Notes: generated by a model not told the origin, from the sequence alone. A stretch of 33,636 nucleotides of DNA from Propionibacteriaceae bacterium (GCA_030532575.1 JAUNKV010000032.1:1-33636), one strand, 5' to 3'; positions 7,029-15,074 are shown, counted from the stretch's first letter. Translations and numbers: made by a program.

Positions 7029-9034
7029 CACGCCGCCTCCTGGTACTGGCTGCGCACCACCTGGGTGATGGCAGCGGGGTCAAGTTCTGTCATCGGCACC
7101 AGTTCGGCGCCCAGGCGTCTCGCCAGGTCACCGGCCAGGCCGAGCCGCATCGGCCCGACCTCGCAGTCGATCACCACGCAGTCGATGCCACGCATCGACA
7201 AGGCTTCAGCGGCGGCTCGGGACCGGGCGAGTGCCTCCTTGCCGGCGGTGGCGCGGCCGTCGCTGAGCAGCACCAGGATGGGGCGGCGCGTCGGATCCTT
7301 CACCGCCTCGGTCGCCAGCACCTGGGCCGCGCACTCCAGCCCCTCAGCAAGTGGCGTGCGGCCGCCGTGGGGCAGCTCGTCGAGGCGGAGCGCTGCTGCC
7401 TCGACGGAGTTCGTCGGGGGCAGCACCAGCTCGGCGCCATCACCCCGGAAGGTGACCATGCCCACCTTGTCACGGCGCTGGTAGGCATCCAGCAGCAACG
7501 ACAGCACGGCCGTCTTCACGCTCGCCATGCGTCGCCTGGCCCCCATCGAGCCGGAGGCGTCCACCACGAAGAGCACCAGGTTGGATTCGCGTCCCTCCCG
7601 CCGGGCGCGGCGGATGTCCTCGCCCAGGACGTGCAGTTTCTGTCCCTGTTGTTTGCCACGCAGCGCCTGGTGGGGGGCGGCGGCCTTGATGGTGGCGGGG
7701 ACGTGCCAGGAGCCGACCGTGGCGTGGGGGTCGATGCCGACGACGCGGCCGTGGCTGGTCAGTGCCCGGGAACGCCTCCCGGGGCTGCCCTGGCCCAGGC
7801 CCTTGGCGCGCAGCACGCGGGGCCGGTAGGGGGCATCGGCGGTGGCGAGTCCCACCGGGGCAAGTCCTTGCGGGGGTTCCGGTTCCGTGGGCTCCTGCCG
7901 GGGCGGCTCCTGCCCGGGGGCTGAGGGTTCAGACTGTTCGCTCGGGTGGTGCGGGTCCTCCGGCGCCGAGGTGCCATCGTCGGGCTCGGGGGTGTCGTCG
8001 TCCGGCCCCTGGTCCGGGTCCTGAGGGGGTTCGGGGTCGTCGTCGCCCAGCAGCTGGTCGAGCAGTTCCTCGTCGAGGCCCGGGGCGTCGAAGGGTTTGC
8101 GGCGGCGACGGTGTGGCAGCGACAGCAGGGCCGCGACCCTGATGTCAGCCTTGGTGACGCTGGTTCGCCCTTCCCAGGCCGCGTTGGCGACGGCGGCCCG
8201 GGCGGTGACGATGTCGGCCCGCATCCCGTCCACGTCGAAGGCCGCGCAGACCTCGGCGATCTTGGCCAGCATCGCGTCGCTCAGCTCCACCTCGCCGACG
8301 CGGCGCTGGGCCGAGGCAATGCGCCTGGCCAGCTCGTCCTGGCGTTCGGTGTAGTCGGCACGGAAGCCCTCCGGGTCGGCGTCGAAGGCCATGCGTCGCC
8401 TGACGATCCCCACCCGGGTGGCGGGGTCGCGGGGGGCGTGGACCTCGACGGTGAGGCCGAATCGGTCGAGCAGCTGCGGGCGCAGCTCGCCCTCCTCGGG
8501 GTTCATGGTGCCCACCAGCATGAAGCGGGCGGCGTGGGAGACCGACACCCCGTCGCGTTCGACGGTGTTGCGGCCCATCGCTGCGGCGTCCAGCAGCAGG
8601 TCCACCAGGTGGTCGTGGAGCAGGTTCACCTCGTCGACGTAGAGGATGCCCCGGTGAGCGGCGGCGAGCAGGCCCGGCTCAAAGCTGGTCTCTCCCTTGC
8701 CGAGTGCGGCCTGGAGGTCGAGTGAGCCGGTCACCCTGTCCTCGGAGGCCCCCACCGGCAGCTCGACCAGCGGGACGGGCACCGTCGCGACCTCGCGGGT
8801 CACCTCCAGGTCCAGGCATTCGGCATCGAGGTGGTCGGGGTCGCACCGGAACCGGCAGCCGACGAGGACCTGCTGCTGGGGCAGCACCTCCGTCAGGCCG
8901 CGCACGATGGTGGACTTCGCGGTGCCCTTCTCCCCTCTCACGAGCACTCCGCCGATCTGGGGGGAGATGCTGGCCAGGATCAGGGCACGTGACATGTCCT
9001 CGGCCCCGAGGACCGCAGTGAACGGGAACTTCAT
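7028..9034 (-). CDS. Magnesium/cobalt chelatase subunit, ChlI-ChlD fusion
   Basis: A 668-residue motor subunit of a metal chelatase. Residues 1 to about 320 are the ChlI-type AAA+ ATPase, with GEKGTAKST as Walker A, GILYVDEVNLL as Walker B and GTMNPEEGELRPQLLDRFGL as the sensor and arginine-finger region. An acidic, proline-rich linker (about 325-400) follows. The C-terminal vWA domain has a MIDAS site D492-x-S494-x-S496 (VVDASGSMG). In cobalamin-making actinobacteria such proteins partner with CobN-type cobaltochelatase, and the surrounding genes favour that over chlorophyll synthesis. CobN itself is not in the window. The start is ATG at 9034 with AGGAAGG upstream. A cobalamin riboswitch lies in its leader, and the gene leads the operon ending in cobA. 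Confidence 0.88.
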   Translation of the reverse strand: MKFPFTAVLGAEDMSRALILASISPQIGGVLVRGEKGTAKSTIVRGLTEVLPQQQVLVGCRFRCDPDHLDAECLDLEVTREVATVPVPLVELPVGASEDRVTGSLDLQAALGKGETSFEPGLLAAAHRGILYVDEVNLLHDHLVDLLLDAAAMGRNTVERDGVSVSHAARFMLVGTMNPEEGELRPQLLDRFGLTVEVHAPRDPATRVGIVRRRMAFDADPEGFRADYTERQDELARRIASAQRRVGEVELSDAMLAKIAEVCAAFDVDGMRADIVTARAAVANAAWEGRTSVTKADIRVAALLSLPHRRRRKPFDAPGLDEELLDQLLGDDDPEPPQDPDQGPDDDTPEPDDGTSAPEDPHHPSEQSEPSAPGQEPPRQEPTEPEPPQGLAPVGLATADAPYRPRVLRAKGLGQGSPGRRSRALTSHGRVVGIDPHATVGSWHVPATIKAAAPHQALRGKQQGQKLHVLGEDIRRARREGRESNLVLFVVDASGSMGARRRMASVKTAVLSLLLDAYQRRDKVGMVTFRGDGAELVLPPTNSVEAAALRLDELPHGGRTPLAEGLECAAQVLATEAVKDPTRRPILVLLSDGRATAGKEALARSRAAAEALSMRGIDCVVIDCEVGPMRLGLAGDLARRLGAELVPMTELDPAAITQVVRSQYQEAA

Positions 9035-9069
9035 CTGAGCCTTCCTGTGGGTCCGCGCCCACGACTGTT

Positions 9070-9165
9070 TCGGCCGGGCGGATGACCTGGCTCACCCCGA
9101 CGGGGCTCACAGTGGCGGGACCGCTGCGGATTCGCACCGCATTCCTCACCCGGCGAGGCCATTGT
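9070..9165 (-). promoter_or_regulatory. Cobalamin riboswitch upstream of the chelatase-cobO-cobBC-cobA operon
   Basis: The leader of the minus-strand operon, read on that strand, contains GGTGCGAATCCGC (9138-9126), then CCCGCCACTGTGAG (9119-9106), then the B12 box GAGCCAGGTCATCCGCC (9093-9077). These occur in the order and spacing of the adenosylcobalamin riboswitch. Outer arms GCCGGG (9154-9149) and CCCGGC (9078-9073) can close the element. The start codon follows about 40 bases later with its Shine-Dalgarno sequence in between. This suggests repression by cobalamin, at translation or by premature termination. No clear terminator hairpin is visible. The limits are approximate. Confidence 0.9.
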
Positions 9166-9192
9166 TCCACATGATGAGTAGGCTCATGCACT

Positions 9193-10398
9193 GTGATTGA
9201 TGTGGTGGGTGTCCCTGCGGGTGGCCTGGAGGAGTTGCCGGAGCCGTTGCGCGCCAAGGTGCTGGCCGCTCCGGTGGTGGTGGGCGGTCCCCGTCACCTG
9301 GCGATGCTGCCGGACTCCGGCCGGGGGGTCGCCTGGCCGAAGCCGCTGCGCAGCGGGCTGAAGGAGCTGTTCTCCCGGCTCGGCGACGACGTGGTGGTGC
9401 TCGCGACCGGCGACCCGCTGCTGTCCGGGGTGGCCACCACCCTCATCGAGGAGCTGGGGCCGCAGCGGATCCGGGTCCACCCCGGGTTGTCATCCGAGAC
9501 CTTGGCCCGGGCGCGGATGCTGTGGTCGGCGGAGACCACCTCGTGGCTGTCCCTGGTGGGTCGCGACCCGCACCGGGTGCTGGCGCTGGCCGCTCCCGGG
9601 GAGCGGCTGCTGGTGCTCTCCGCCGACGAGCACACCCCCGTCGAGCTGGCCCGCATCCTCTCTGCCACGGGCTGGGAGGCATCGCGACTCACGGTGCTGG
9701 GGAACCTCGGCACCCCGCAGGAGTCCCGGGCCGAGTTCACAGCCGCCGAGTTGGCGACGGCGGAGGTCGCGCTGCCGCGCCTGAACGTGGTCGCCATCGA
9801 GTTCTCCCACCCCGCGCGCCCGCTGGTCCCCGGTGCGTTGCTGCCGGATGCCGCGTTCAGCAACGACGGGCAGCTGACCAAGCAGCCGCTGCGGTTGGTC
9901 GCCCTGGCCGCGCTGGCCCCTGCCCCCGGGCAGGTGCTGTGGGACGTGGGTCTGGGCTCAGGCAGTATCGCCATCTCCTGGTGCCGGGCGGCTGCTCGGG
10001 CTCGCGCCGTCGGCTTCGACAAGCGTGGTGACCGGGCGGCCAGGGCCAGGGGCAACGCGACCCGGCTGGGTGTGGGTGACCGGCTCGAGGTGCGGGTGGG
10101 AGATGCGGCCTCGTTGCTGCAGGACCCGTCGCTGCCAACCCCCGATGCGGTGTTCTTCGGCGGCGGGGCCAGCCGTGAGGCCGTCGCGACCGCGCTGGCG
10201 GCGCTGCGGCCGGGCGGGCGGCTCGTCGTCCACTCCGTGACCCTGGAGACCGAAGCCCTGCTGGCGGAGCTGCACGCCAGGCACGGCGGGGAGCTGATCC
10301 GCCTCCACATGGAACACGCCCGCGCGTTGGGGTCGTTCCGGGGCTGGCAGCCCAGCCGCCACATCACCAGCTACTCACTGACCAAGGAGCAGTCATGA
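9193..10398 (+). CDS. cobL: Precorrin-6Y C5,15-methyltransferase (decarboxylating), CbiE-CbiT fusion
   Basis: Bifunctional corrin-ring enzyme of 401 residues. The N-terminal half (about 1-200) is the CbiE-type methyltransferase, with ATGDPLLSGVATTL and VHPGLSSETLARARM. The C-terminal half (about 215-401) is the CbiT-type methyltransferase and decarboxylase, with the SAM-binding stretch DVGLGSGSIAISW near residue 251 and FFGGGASRE later. The GTG at 9193 is the first usable start after the divergent riboswitch leader. Its Shine-Dalgarno sequence is weak and it may be nearly leaderless. It overlaps cobM by ATGA and diverges from the chelatase operon. The riboswitch lies on the other strand, so this pair need not be under the same control. 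Confidence 0.93.
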   Translation: MIDVVGVPAGGLEELPEPLRAKVLAAPVVVGGPRHLAMLPDSGRGVAWPKPLRSGLKELFSRLGDDVVVLATGDPLLSGVATTLIEELGPQRIRVHPGLSSETLARARMLWSAETTSWLSLVGRDPHRVLALAAPGERLLVLSADEHTPVELARILSATGWEASRLTVLGNLGTPQESRAEFTAAELATAEVALPRLNVVAIEFSHPARPLVPGALLPDAAFSNDGQLTKQPLRLVALAALAPAPGQVLWDVGLGSGSIAISWCRAAARARAVGFDKRGDRAARARGNATRLGVGDRLEVRVGDAASLLQDPSLPTPDAVFFGGGASREAVATALAALRPGGRLVVHSVTLETEALLAELHARHGGELIRLHMEHARALGSFRGWQPSRHITSYSLTKEQS

Positions 10399-11153
10399 CC
10401 GTTCATTTCATCGGGGCGGGTCCCGGTGCCGCCGACCTGCTCACCCTGCGCGGGGCGGAGCTGATCCGCAACTCCCAGGTGTGCCTGTACGCCGGGACCT
10501 ACATCGATCAGGTGCTGGCCCACTGCGCGCCCGATGCGCAGCGGATCGACACCCAGCACCTCAACCTGGATGCCATCACCGAGCACATGGTGCGCGCCCA
10601 CGAGGCGGGCAAGGACGTGGCCCGGCTGTGCTCCGGGGATCCGTCGATCTACTCGGCGATTGCGGAGCAGACCCGCAGGCTGGATGCCGCAGGGGTGCCG
10701 TGGGATGTCACCCCGGGCGTGCCCGCCTATGCAGCCGCGGCGGCGCTGCTGGGCCGAGAGCTCACGGTTCCGGAGGTGGCGCAGACCGTGATCCTGACCC
10801 GCGCCCAGAAGGACTCGACGGCGATGCCGGAGACCGAGCGGCTGGAGCACCTGGCGGCCTCCCGCGCGACGCTGGCGATCCATCTGGCGATCCGCCACAC
10901 CGAGCGGCTCCGCGGCCAGCTGCTCCCCCACTACGGCCCGGAATGCCCCGTGGTGATCGTGGGCAACGCCACCCAGCCGGATCAGACGGTGATCCGCACC
11001 ACCGTCGATGGGATGCACGAGGCGGCGCTCGCCTCGGGCCTCAGGCAGGCCGCCATCATCCTGGTGGGTGAGGCCCTGCGGGCGGAGGATTTCGTGGAGT
11101 CCCACCTCTACAGCTCCCGCTGCGCACCGGAGGGGCCTGTTCGCGACCACTGA
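10395..11153 (+). CDS. cobM: Precorrin-4 C11-methyltransferase
   Basis: SAM-dependent methyltransferase acting at C11 of the corrin ring (CobM in the late-cobalt route, CbiF in the early-cobalt route). The 252-residue product has HFIGAGPGAADLLTLRG at the N-terminus, the SGDPSIYSAIAEQ and VTPGVPAYAAAAALLGREL blocks, and AIHLAIRH, all standard for the family. Its ATG overlaps the stop of cobL, so they form a two-gene unit. The gene ends 93 bp before a convergent metal transporter gene. A weak GC-rich stem in that gap (about 11195-11243) could act as a terminator but is not convincing. Confidence 0.93.
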   Translation: MTVHFIGAGPGAADLLTLRGAELIRNSQVCLYAGTYIDQVLAHCAPDAQRIDTQHLNLDAITEHMVRAHEAGKDVARLCSGDPSIYSAIAEQTRRLDAAGVPWDVTPGVPAYAAAAALLGRELTVPEVAQTVILTRAQKDSTAMPETERLEHLAASRATLAIHLAIRHTERLRGQLLPHYGPECPVVIVGNATQPDQTVIRTTVDGMHEAALASGLRQAAIILVGEALRAEDFVESHLYSSRCAPEGPVRDH

Positions 11154-11246
11154 GCCCAGGTTCGCGACGGTTCGAGACTGCCCAACATCGCGGCTCTGCC
11201 GGTGGTCGTGAGGCGTCGCGGCACCCGTCGAGCACCACCCCGGCCC

Positions 11247-12026
11247 TCACTGCACCATCGCCAGGGAGACCGCCATCACCGCCATGCCTGCGATGAAGCC
11301 GTAGACCGAGGTGTGGTGTTCTCCGTACTCCTTCGCCGCGGGCAGCAGCTCGTCGATGGAGATGAAGACCATCACTCCGGCGATGCCCGCGAACACCACC
11401 CCCAGCAGTGCCGACGACAGCCAGGGCGCCAGCAGCAGGTAACCGATGACGGCCCCCGCCGGTTCGGCCAGGCCGGAGGCCGTGGCCGCCCAGAAGCCGC
11501 GGCTGCGTGATCCCGTCGCCTGGTGCACGGGAACGGCAACCGCCAGGCCCTCCGGGATGTTGTGGATGGCGATGGCCAACGCAACCGCCACGGCGATGCC
11601 CGGTTCCTGGAGCCCGGCGACGAAGGTGGCGAAGCCCTCCGGGAAGTTGTGGATGGCCAGGGCGACGGCGGTGAGCACCCCTGTGTGCATGAGGGCCTGG
11701 CGACGCTGCTGGTCCTGCAGCGAGCCCGGCTCGTGCGGGTTGATGGCTGCTGGCACCAGTCGGTCGATGACCGCGATGAGTGCGATCCCACCGAAGAAGG
11801 CCAGCAGGGTGTACCAGCGCCCGGCGCCCGACCCGAACTGGAGTGCGAGGTTGTCCTGCCCCTTGGGGAGGATGTCAACCAGGGAGACGTAGACCATGAC
11901 CCCGGCGGAGAAACCGAGCCCAAGGCTGAGCATCCGCGTGGAATCAGCCCGCCCAAAGACCCCGATGGCCCCACCGATGGCCGTGGAGAGCCCGGCCAGC
12001 AGCGTCAGCAGCAGGGCGAACCACAT
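11247..12026 (-). CDS. zupT: ZIP-family divalent metal transporter (ZupT-like)
   Basis: Integral membrane importer of 259 residues with about eight hydrophobic segments. The family signatures HNFPEG (126-131) and HNIPEG (155-160), on two neighbouring helices, carry the His and Glu that bind zinc, iron or other divalent cations. This two-motif arrangement is the ZupT subgroup. The ATG at 12026 has no Shine-Dalgarno sequence. A TAAACT hexamer ends six bases before it, which would fit a leaderless transcript, though this is only a guess. A strong terminator separates it from the upstream secreted-protein gene. It lies within 3 kb of a probable zinc-limitation cluster, but no Zur-like site is seen at its own start. 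Confidence 0.9.
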   Translation of the reverse strand: MWFALLLTLLAGLSTAIGGAIGVFGRADSTRMLSLGLGFSAGVMVYVSLVDILPKGQDNLALQFGSGAGRWYTLLAFFGGIALIAVIDRLVPAAINPHEPGSLQDQQRRQALMHTGVLTAVALAIHNFPEGFATFVAGLQEPGIAVAVALAIAIHNIPEGLAVAVPVHQATGSRSRGFWAATASGLAEPAGAVIGYLLLAPWLSSALLGVVFAGIAGVMVFISIDELLPAAKEYGEHHTSVYGFIAGMAVMAVSLAMVQ

Positions 12027-12048
12027 GGTGCGAGTTTAGAGGGTGCAC

Positions 12049-12082
12049 GAAGGGGGTGGAACCCACCGGTTCCACCCCCTTC
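12049..12082 (-). terminator. Strong hairpin terminator after the LPKTG protein gene
   Basis: A perfect 15-bp stem, GAAGGGGGTGGAACC paired with GGTTCCACCCCCTTC, encloses a 4-base loop. It lies 9 bases past the stop codon at 12092, in the direction of minus-strand transcription. There is no clear U-run, which is common in GC-rich genomes. It marks the real end of the upstream gene and separates it from zupT. Confidence 0.8.
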
Positions 12083-12091
12083 AGCGTCAGC

Positions 12092-13855
12092 TCAGGAGCC
12101 GGTCTTCGGCAGACCCGGCTTCACCGGCATCGGCTTCGGCGGCATCGGCTTGGCCGGAGCCGACTTCGACGGTGCAGGCATCGTCGGAGCCGGGTTGCTC
12201 GGCGCAGGAGCGCTCGGGCTCGGAGCCGGGACCGACGGGGTGGGGGTCGGGGTCGGCTTGGCGCACGGCGCAGCCTGACCCGTCCAGGTGAACACCACCT
12301 CACCGTTCACCACGGACCAACCCGCAGGCAACGCAGCCTCATCGATCTTGTACCCAGCCTTCGCCACGGCCTTGACCGTCACCGTCACCGTCGAACCCTG
12401 AGTCGTGACCACCGGAGCCGAGTACTCGATCCCCTCAGTCGTGGCAACCTCCACCGTCGGATCACTCGGCACATCAGCACCCGGCTGACACACACCCGGA
12501 GTCACCACCGGAGCAACCGGAGCAACCGTCTTGGCGCACGGCGCAGCCTGACCCGTCCAGGTGAACACCACCTCACCGTTCACCACGGACCAACCCGCAG
12601 GCAACGCAGCCTCATCGATCTTGTACCCAGCCTTCGCCACGGCCTTGACCGTCACCGTCACCGTCGAACCCTGAGTCGTGACCACCGGAGCCGAGTACTC
12701 GATCCCCTCAGTCGTGGCAACCTCCACCGTCGGATCACTCGGCACATCAGCACCCGGCTGACACACACCCGGAGTCACCGTCGGAGCAACCGGGGTCACC
12801 GTGACCGTCGGCGGCACCGGCGGGGGCGGAGGCGTCGGGGTGGCACCACGTCCGGTGCCAGCACCGGTCTCCACCTTCTCGGCAGTGGCCCGCAGCTGCT
12901 TGCCAGCAGCGTCGGCCTTGTTGTCGAAGGTGTCGCCCACCTTGATCTTCTGGTCGGTCTGGACCAGCAGGTCCATCGCGTACCACAGATCCGGGTCGAA
13001 GCCGTCGGGCGAGGTGATGGTCGCGGTGACGACATCGGCGGCCTCGTCCACCGTCGTGGTGACCGACGGCTTGGTGCCATCGTTCAGGTCCACCCGGCAG
13101 TCATCGCTGTACTGGAGGCTCCAGCACTTGTCGCTGGTCTTCAGCGTGTACACCTGGGGGTACCCGGGGCTCACCGTGAAGTTGTGTCCGGGCATCGCGA
13201 AGGTGTCGGTGATGGTGGTGGAGGTCACACCGGCCAGGTCGGAACCCTTGACCGCGATGCGCCAGAAGACGCCGTTGTCCACCGCGTCGCTGGGCCACCC
13301 CTCCTTCTGGGTGTCAGCCGGCGCAGGCCGGTAGCCGACGTCGATGCCGTTGACCCAGGGCACCGTGACGGTCCCGTTGTTGCTGTAGGTGAAGTCCAGG
13401 GCGTCATCGTCGAAGGTCTCGACGGCCTGAACGGCCAGCCAGAGGTCGCCACCCACGTCATCCTTGCCCTCGACGTTGGCGTTGAGGGTGCACACCAACT
13501 CTTCGTGGCTGACCTCACAGGTGCCATAGGTCAGGGAGTCACCCTGCTCACCCTTGAGCTCAAAGGTGCTCTCGAAGCCGGACAGCTGCTCGGGCAGCCC
13601 AAGCTTGAACTGGTCCCCAGCCTTGCCACTCTGGTTCGGGATCGCCCACTTGGCTTCGACCTTGACGCCATCCCACAGATGGACCGGCTGGCTGGGATCG
13701 CCGTTCCACGGGACGATCTTGACGCTTCCGGGGACGATGCCCTCGATGACATCAGCCTCCGCGCTGGCAGGGAACAACCCCGTGAGCACGAGCGCCGACG
13801 CCAGGAGAGCGAAGATTTTTCTCTTGGGTGCACGTACACCCGTTCTGTCAACCAC
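12092..13855 (-). CDS. Secreted repeat protein ending in LPKTG-S, without a membrane anchor
   Basis: A 587-residue exported protein. The GTG at 13855 is chosen because an AGAGGGGG Shine-Dalgarno sequence precedes it and the product begins with a signal peptide: basic RAPKRK, a hydrophobic core FALLASALVLTGLF, and a likely cleavage near PASAEA-D. Residues to about 340 form a beta-rich region resembling DUF11-like surface domains. A proline-threonine linker follows, then two almost identical 91-residue repeats with conserved cysteines (GVCQPGADVPSDPTVEVATT ... GQAAPCAK). A long Pro/Ser/Ala/Lys tail reaches LPKTG at 582-586, one Ser and the stop. LPxTG is a sortase site, but the hydrophobic segment and charged tail that normally follow are absent. 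It is probably a cell-wall-spanning or surface adhesin. No specific function is recognised. Confidence 0.8.
   Translation of the reverse strand: MVDRTGVRAPKRKIFALLASALVLTGLFPASAEADVIEGIVPGSVKIVPWNGDPSQPVHLWDGVKVEAKWAIPNQSGKAGDQFKLGLPEQLSGFESTFELKGEQGDSLTYGTCEVSHEELVCTLNANVEGKDDVGGDLWLAVQAVETFDDDALDFTYSNNGTVTVPWVNGIDVGYRPAPADTQKEGWPSDAVDNGVFWRIAVKGSDLAGVTSTTITDTFAMPGHNFTVSPGYPQVYTLKTSDKCWSLQYSDDCRVDLNDGTKPSVTTTVDEAADVVTATITSPDGFDPDLWYAMDLLVQTDQKIKVGDTFDNKADAAGKQLRATAEKVETGAGTGRGATPTPPPPPVPPTVTVTPVAPTVTPGVCQPGADVPSDPTVEVATTEGIEYSAPVVTTQGSTVTVTVKAVAKAGYKIDEAALPAGWSVVNGEVVFTWTGQAAPCAKTVAPVAPVVTPGVCQPGADVPSDPTVEVATTEGIEYSAPVVTTQGSTVTVTVKAVAKAGYKIDEAALPAGWSVVNGEVVFTWTGQAAPCAKPTPTPTPSVPAPSPSAPAPSNPAPTMPAPSKSAPAKPMPPKPMPVKPGLPKTGS
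12257..12779. repeat. Tandem 273-bp repeat inside the LPKTG protein gene
   Basis: The bases 12257-12506 recur at 12530-12779 with no difference that I can find over 250 bp. The period of 273 bp is 91 codons, so the frame is kept. The near identity implies a recent duplication or ongoing gene conversion, and it makes the copy number likely to vary between strains and to be collapsed in short-read assemblies. Confidence 0.95.
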
Positions 13856-13972
13856 CGAGGACCCCCTCTGTAGATCTGTCCTTGACCTAAGAAAGTTAAC
13901 TGCACTTGGGAGCATCATGGAGGCGGTTTTTGTGGTCCTTATGGTCAATCGTTATTTTTTCCACTAAAAGTT

Positions 13973-14016
13973 GAGGCCCACACCTGATCGCCACAGGAGG
14001 TTCTGGTATGGGCCTC
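13973..14016 (-). terminator. Terminator of the rpmB-rpmG-rpsN operon
   Basis: The arms GAGGCCCACACC (13973-13984) and GGTATGGGCCTC (14005-14016) pair over 12 bp with one mismatch. On the minus strand the second arm is followed by AACTTTTAG, a short U-run. It lies just after the rpsN stop codon, so it fits a Rho-independent terminator for the ribosomal protein genes. Confidence 0.75.
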
Positions 14017-14032
14017 GACGCTTGCCAGCTCG

Positions 14033-14338
14033 TCACCAACTGGATTTGACGACGCCCGGAAGCTCTCCTCGGTGAGCCAATTGCCTGAATCTCACCCGGG
14101 AAACCCCGGCCACCCTCAGGTAGCCACGCGGCCGCCCGTCGAGGGCATCACGATTGCGCACCCGCACCGGGGAGCCGTCCCGCTTGAGCGAGGCGAGCTT
14201 CCGCACAGCGGAGAACCGCTCGTCGGGCTCCGTGGTCGGATCGGCGATCACCGCCTTCAGCGCGGCCCGCCTGGCCGCCTGCTGGGCGACGATGCGCTTG
14301 CGGCGTTCGTTCTGGACGATCTTCGAGCGCTTGGCCAT
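14033..14338 (-). CDS. rpsN: 30S ribosomal protein S14, zinc-free form
   Basis: A 101-residue S14 ([20 protein letters not shown] ... [34 protein letters not shown]). It is the long form without the CxxC...CxxC zinc ribbon seen in the 61-residue S14 of many Gram-positive bacteria. The ATG at 14338 overlaps the stop of rpmG (TGATG), so the genes are coupled. In actinobacteria, such cysteine-free ribosomal paralogs are usually repressed by Zur and replace their zinc-binding versions when zinc is scarce. The rpmB-rpmG-rpsN order here is the usual one for that set. Confidence 0.95.
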   Translation of the reverse strand: MAKRSKIVQNERRKRIVAQQAARRAALKAVIADPTTEPDERFSAVRKLASLKRDGSPVRVRNRDALDGRPRGYLRVAGVSRVRFRQLAHRGELPGVVKSSW

Positions 14339-14505
14339 CAACGGGTCTCCTTGAACTCGACGTGCTGGCGGATCACCGGGTCGTACTTGCGCAGCGAGAT
14401 TCGGTCGGGATCGTTGCGGCGGTTCTTGCGGGTGACATAGGTGTACCCGGTCCCTGCGGTGGAGCGCAGCTTGATGATCGGGCGCAGGTCGTTCTTCTTG
14501 GCCAT
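14338..14505 (-). CDS. rpmG: 50S ribosomal protein L33, zinc-free form
   Basis: Fifty-five residues, starting [20 protein letters not shown] and ending [10 protein letters not shown]. It is a full-length L33 with no cysteines, the form that does not bind zinc. The ATG at 14505 is two bases after the rpmB stop codon, and the 3' end overlaps rpsN. It is the middle gene of a three-gene set for alternative ribosomal proteins. Confidence 0.95.
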   Translation of the reverse strand: MAKKNDLRPIIKLRSTAGTGYTYVTRKNRRNDPDRISLRKYDPVIRQHVEFKETR

Positions 14506-14506
14506 G

Positions 14507-14743
14507 TCAGAGCTTCCTTCCCTGGGCGATGAGGTCGGCCACCACCGCGTCGATGCCTCGGGCGTCGATCACCTTGATCCCGCGCGCCGAGACCTTGAGC
14601 TTGATGCTGCGCCCCAGCGACGGCACCCAGTAGCGCTTGGACTGGATGTTGACGTCGAAGCGACGCTTGGTCCTCTTCTTGGACCAGGGGACGCTGTGCC
14701 CGAAACCGGGCACGGCTCCTGTGACCTGACAGTGGCGTGACAT
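14507..14743 (-). CDS. rpmB: 50S ribosomal protein L28, zinc-free form
   Basis: A 78-residue L28 ([20 protein letters not shown] ... [14 protein letters not shown]) with a single cysteine and no CxxC pairs, like the Escherichia coli type. The ATG at 14743 has a GAGGAG Shine-Dalgarno sequence four bases upstream, and the longer upstream frame is rejected. It is the first gene of the rpmB-rpmG-rpsN operon. It diverges from rpmE2 across an 82-bp gap with a candidate Zur site. Confidence 0.95.
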   Translation of the reverse strand: MSRHCQVTGAVPGFGHSVPWSKKRTKRRFDVNIQSKRYWVPSLGRSIKLKVSARGIKVIDARGIDAVVADLIAQGRKL

Positions 14744-14772
14744 GGGACTCCTCGGGTTGTGCGATTGCCGAC

Positions 14773-14790
14773 AGATAATGATAATGGTTC
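14773..14790. promoter_or_regulatory. Candidate Zur operator between rpmB and rpmE2
   Basis: The AT-rich stretch GATAATGATAATGGTTC lies at the middle of the divergent 82-bp gap. It resembles actinobacterial Zur boxes (TGAAAATGATTTTCA-like), but its dyad symmetry is imperfect. The sequence around it is GC-rich, so the AT-rich island stands out. The gene content on both sides (zinc-free L28, L33, S14, L31 and an MRF-like protein) is what known Zur regulons hold. The assignment is inferred. Confidence 0.6.
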
Positions 14791-14825
14791 GCAGTAAAAC
14801 GTCCAACCCGAGCGAGAGGCCCACG

Positions 14826-15074
14826 ATGAAGCCCGACATCCACCCCGACTACCACCCCGTGGTCTTCCGCGACATCTCCACCCAGGCCACCTTCCTGACC
14901 CGCTCCACGATGACCAGCAAGCAGACCATCGAGTGGAGCGACGGGAACACCTACCCCCTGGTGGACGTCGAGATCACCGCCGACAGCCACCCCTTCTACA
15001 CCGGCAAGGCCCGCAGGCTCAGCATCACCGGCCGCGTGGAGAAGTTCCAGCAGCGCTACGGGAAGACGAAGTGA
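14826..15074 (+). CDS. rpmE2: 50S ribosomal protein L31 type B, zinc-free
   Basis: An 82-residue L31 of the type B (YkgM) kind: [14 protein letters not shown] at the start and [11 protein letters not shown] and [13 protein letters not shown] near the end. It lacks the CxxC pair of zinc-binding L31. The ATG at 14826 is preceded by GAGAGG. The upstream in-frame ATG would place the start inside the regulatory gap and is rejected. The stop overlaps the GTG of the next gene, so it is co-translated with the MRF-like protein. Confidence 0.95.
   Translation: MKPDIHPDYHPVVFRDISTQATFLTRSTMTSKQTIEWSDGNTYPLVDVEITADSHPFYTGKARRLSITGRVEKFQQRYGKTK

Noticed and set aside
7028-9034. Chelatase as part of bacteriochlorophyll synthesis
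   Set aside because: All neighbours are cobalamin genes and the leader is a cobalamin riboswitch. No bch or puf genes are present.
11154-11246. Terminator between cobM and zupT
   Set aside because: Only a weak, interrupted CCGGTGGT / ACCACCCCGG pairing. Not strong enough to annotate.
12257-12779. Tandem repeats as a CRISPR array
   Set aside because: Only two units of 273 bp in a coding frame, with no short repeat-spacer structure and no cas genes.
12056-13873. A 605-codon plus-strand frame opposite the LPKTG protein
   Set aside because: Arg/His-rich low-complexity translation. The minus frame has a signal peptide, repeats and a terminator.
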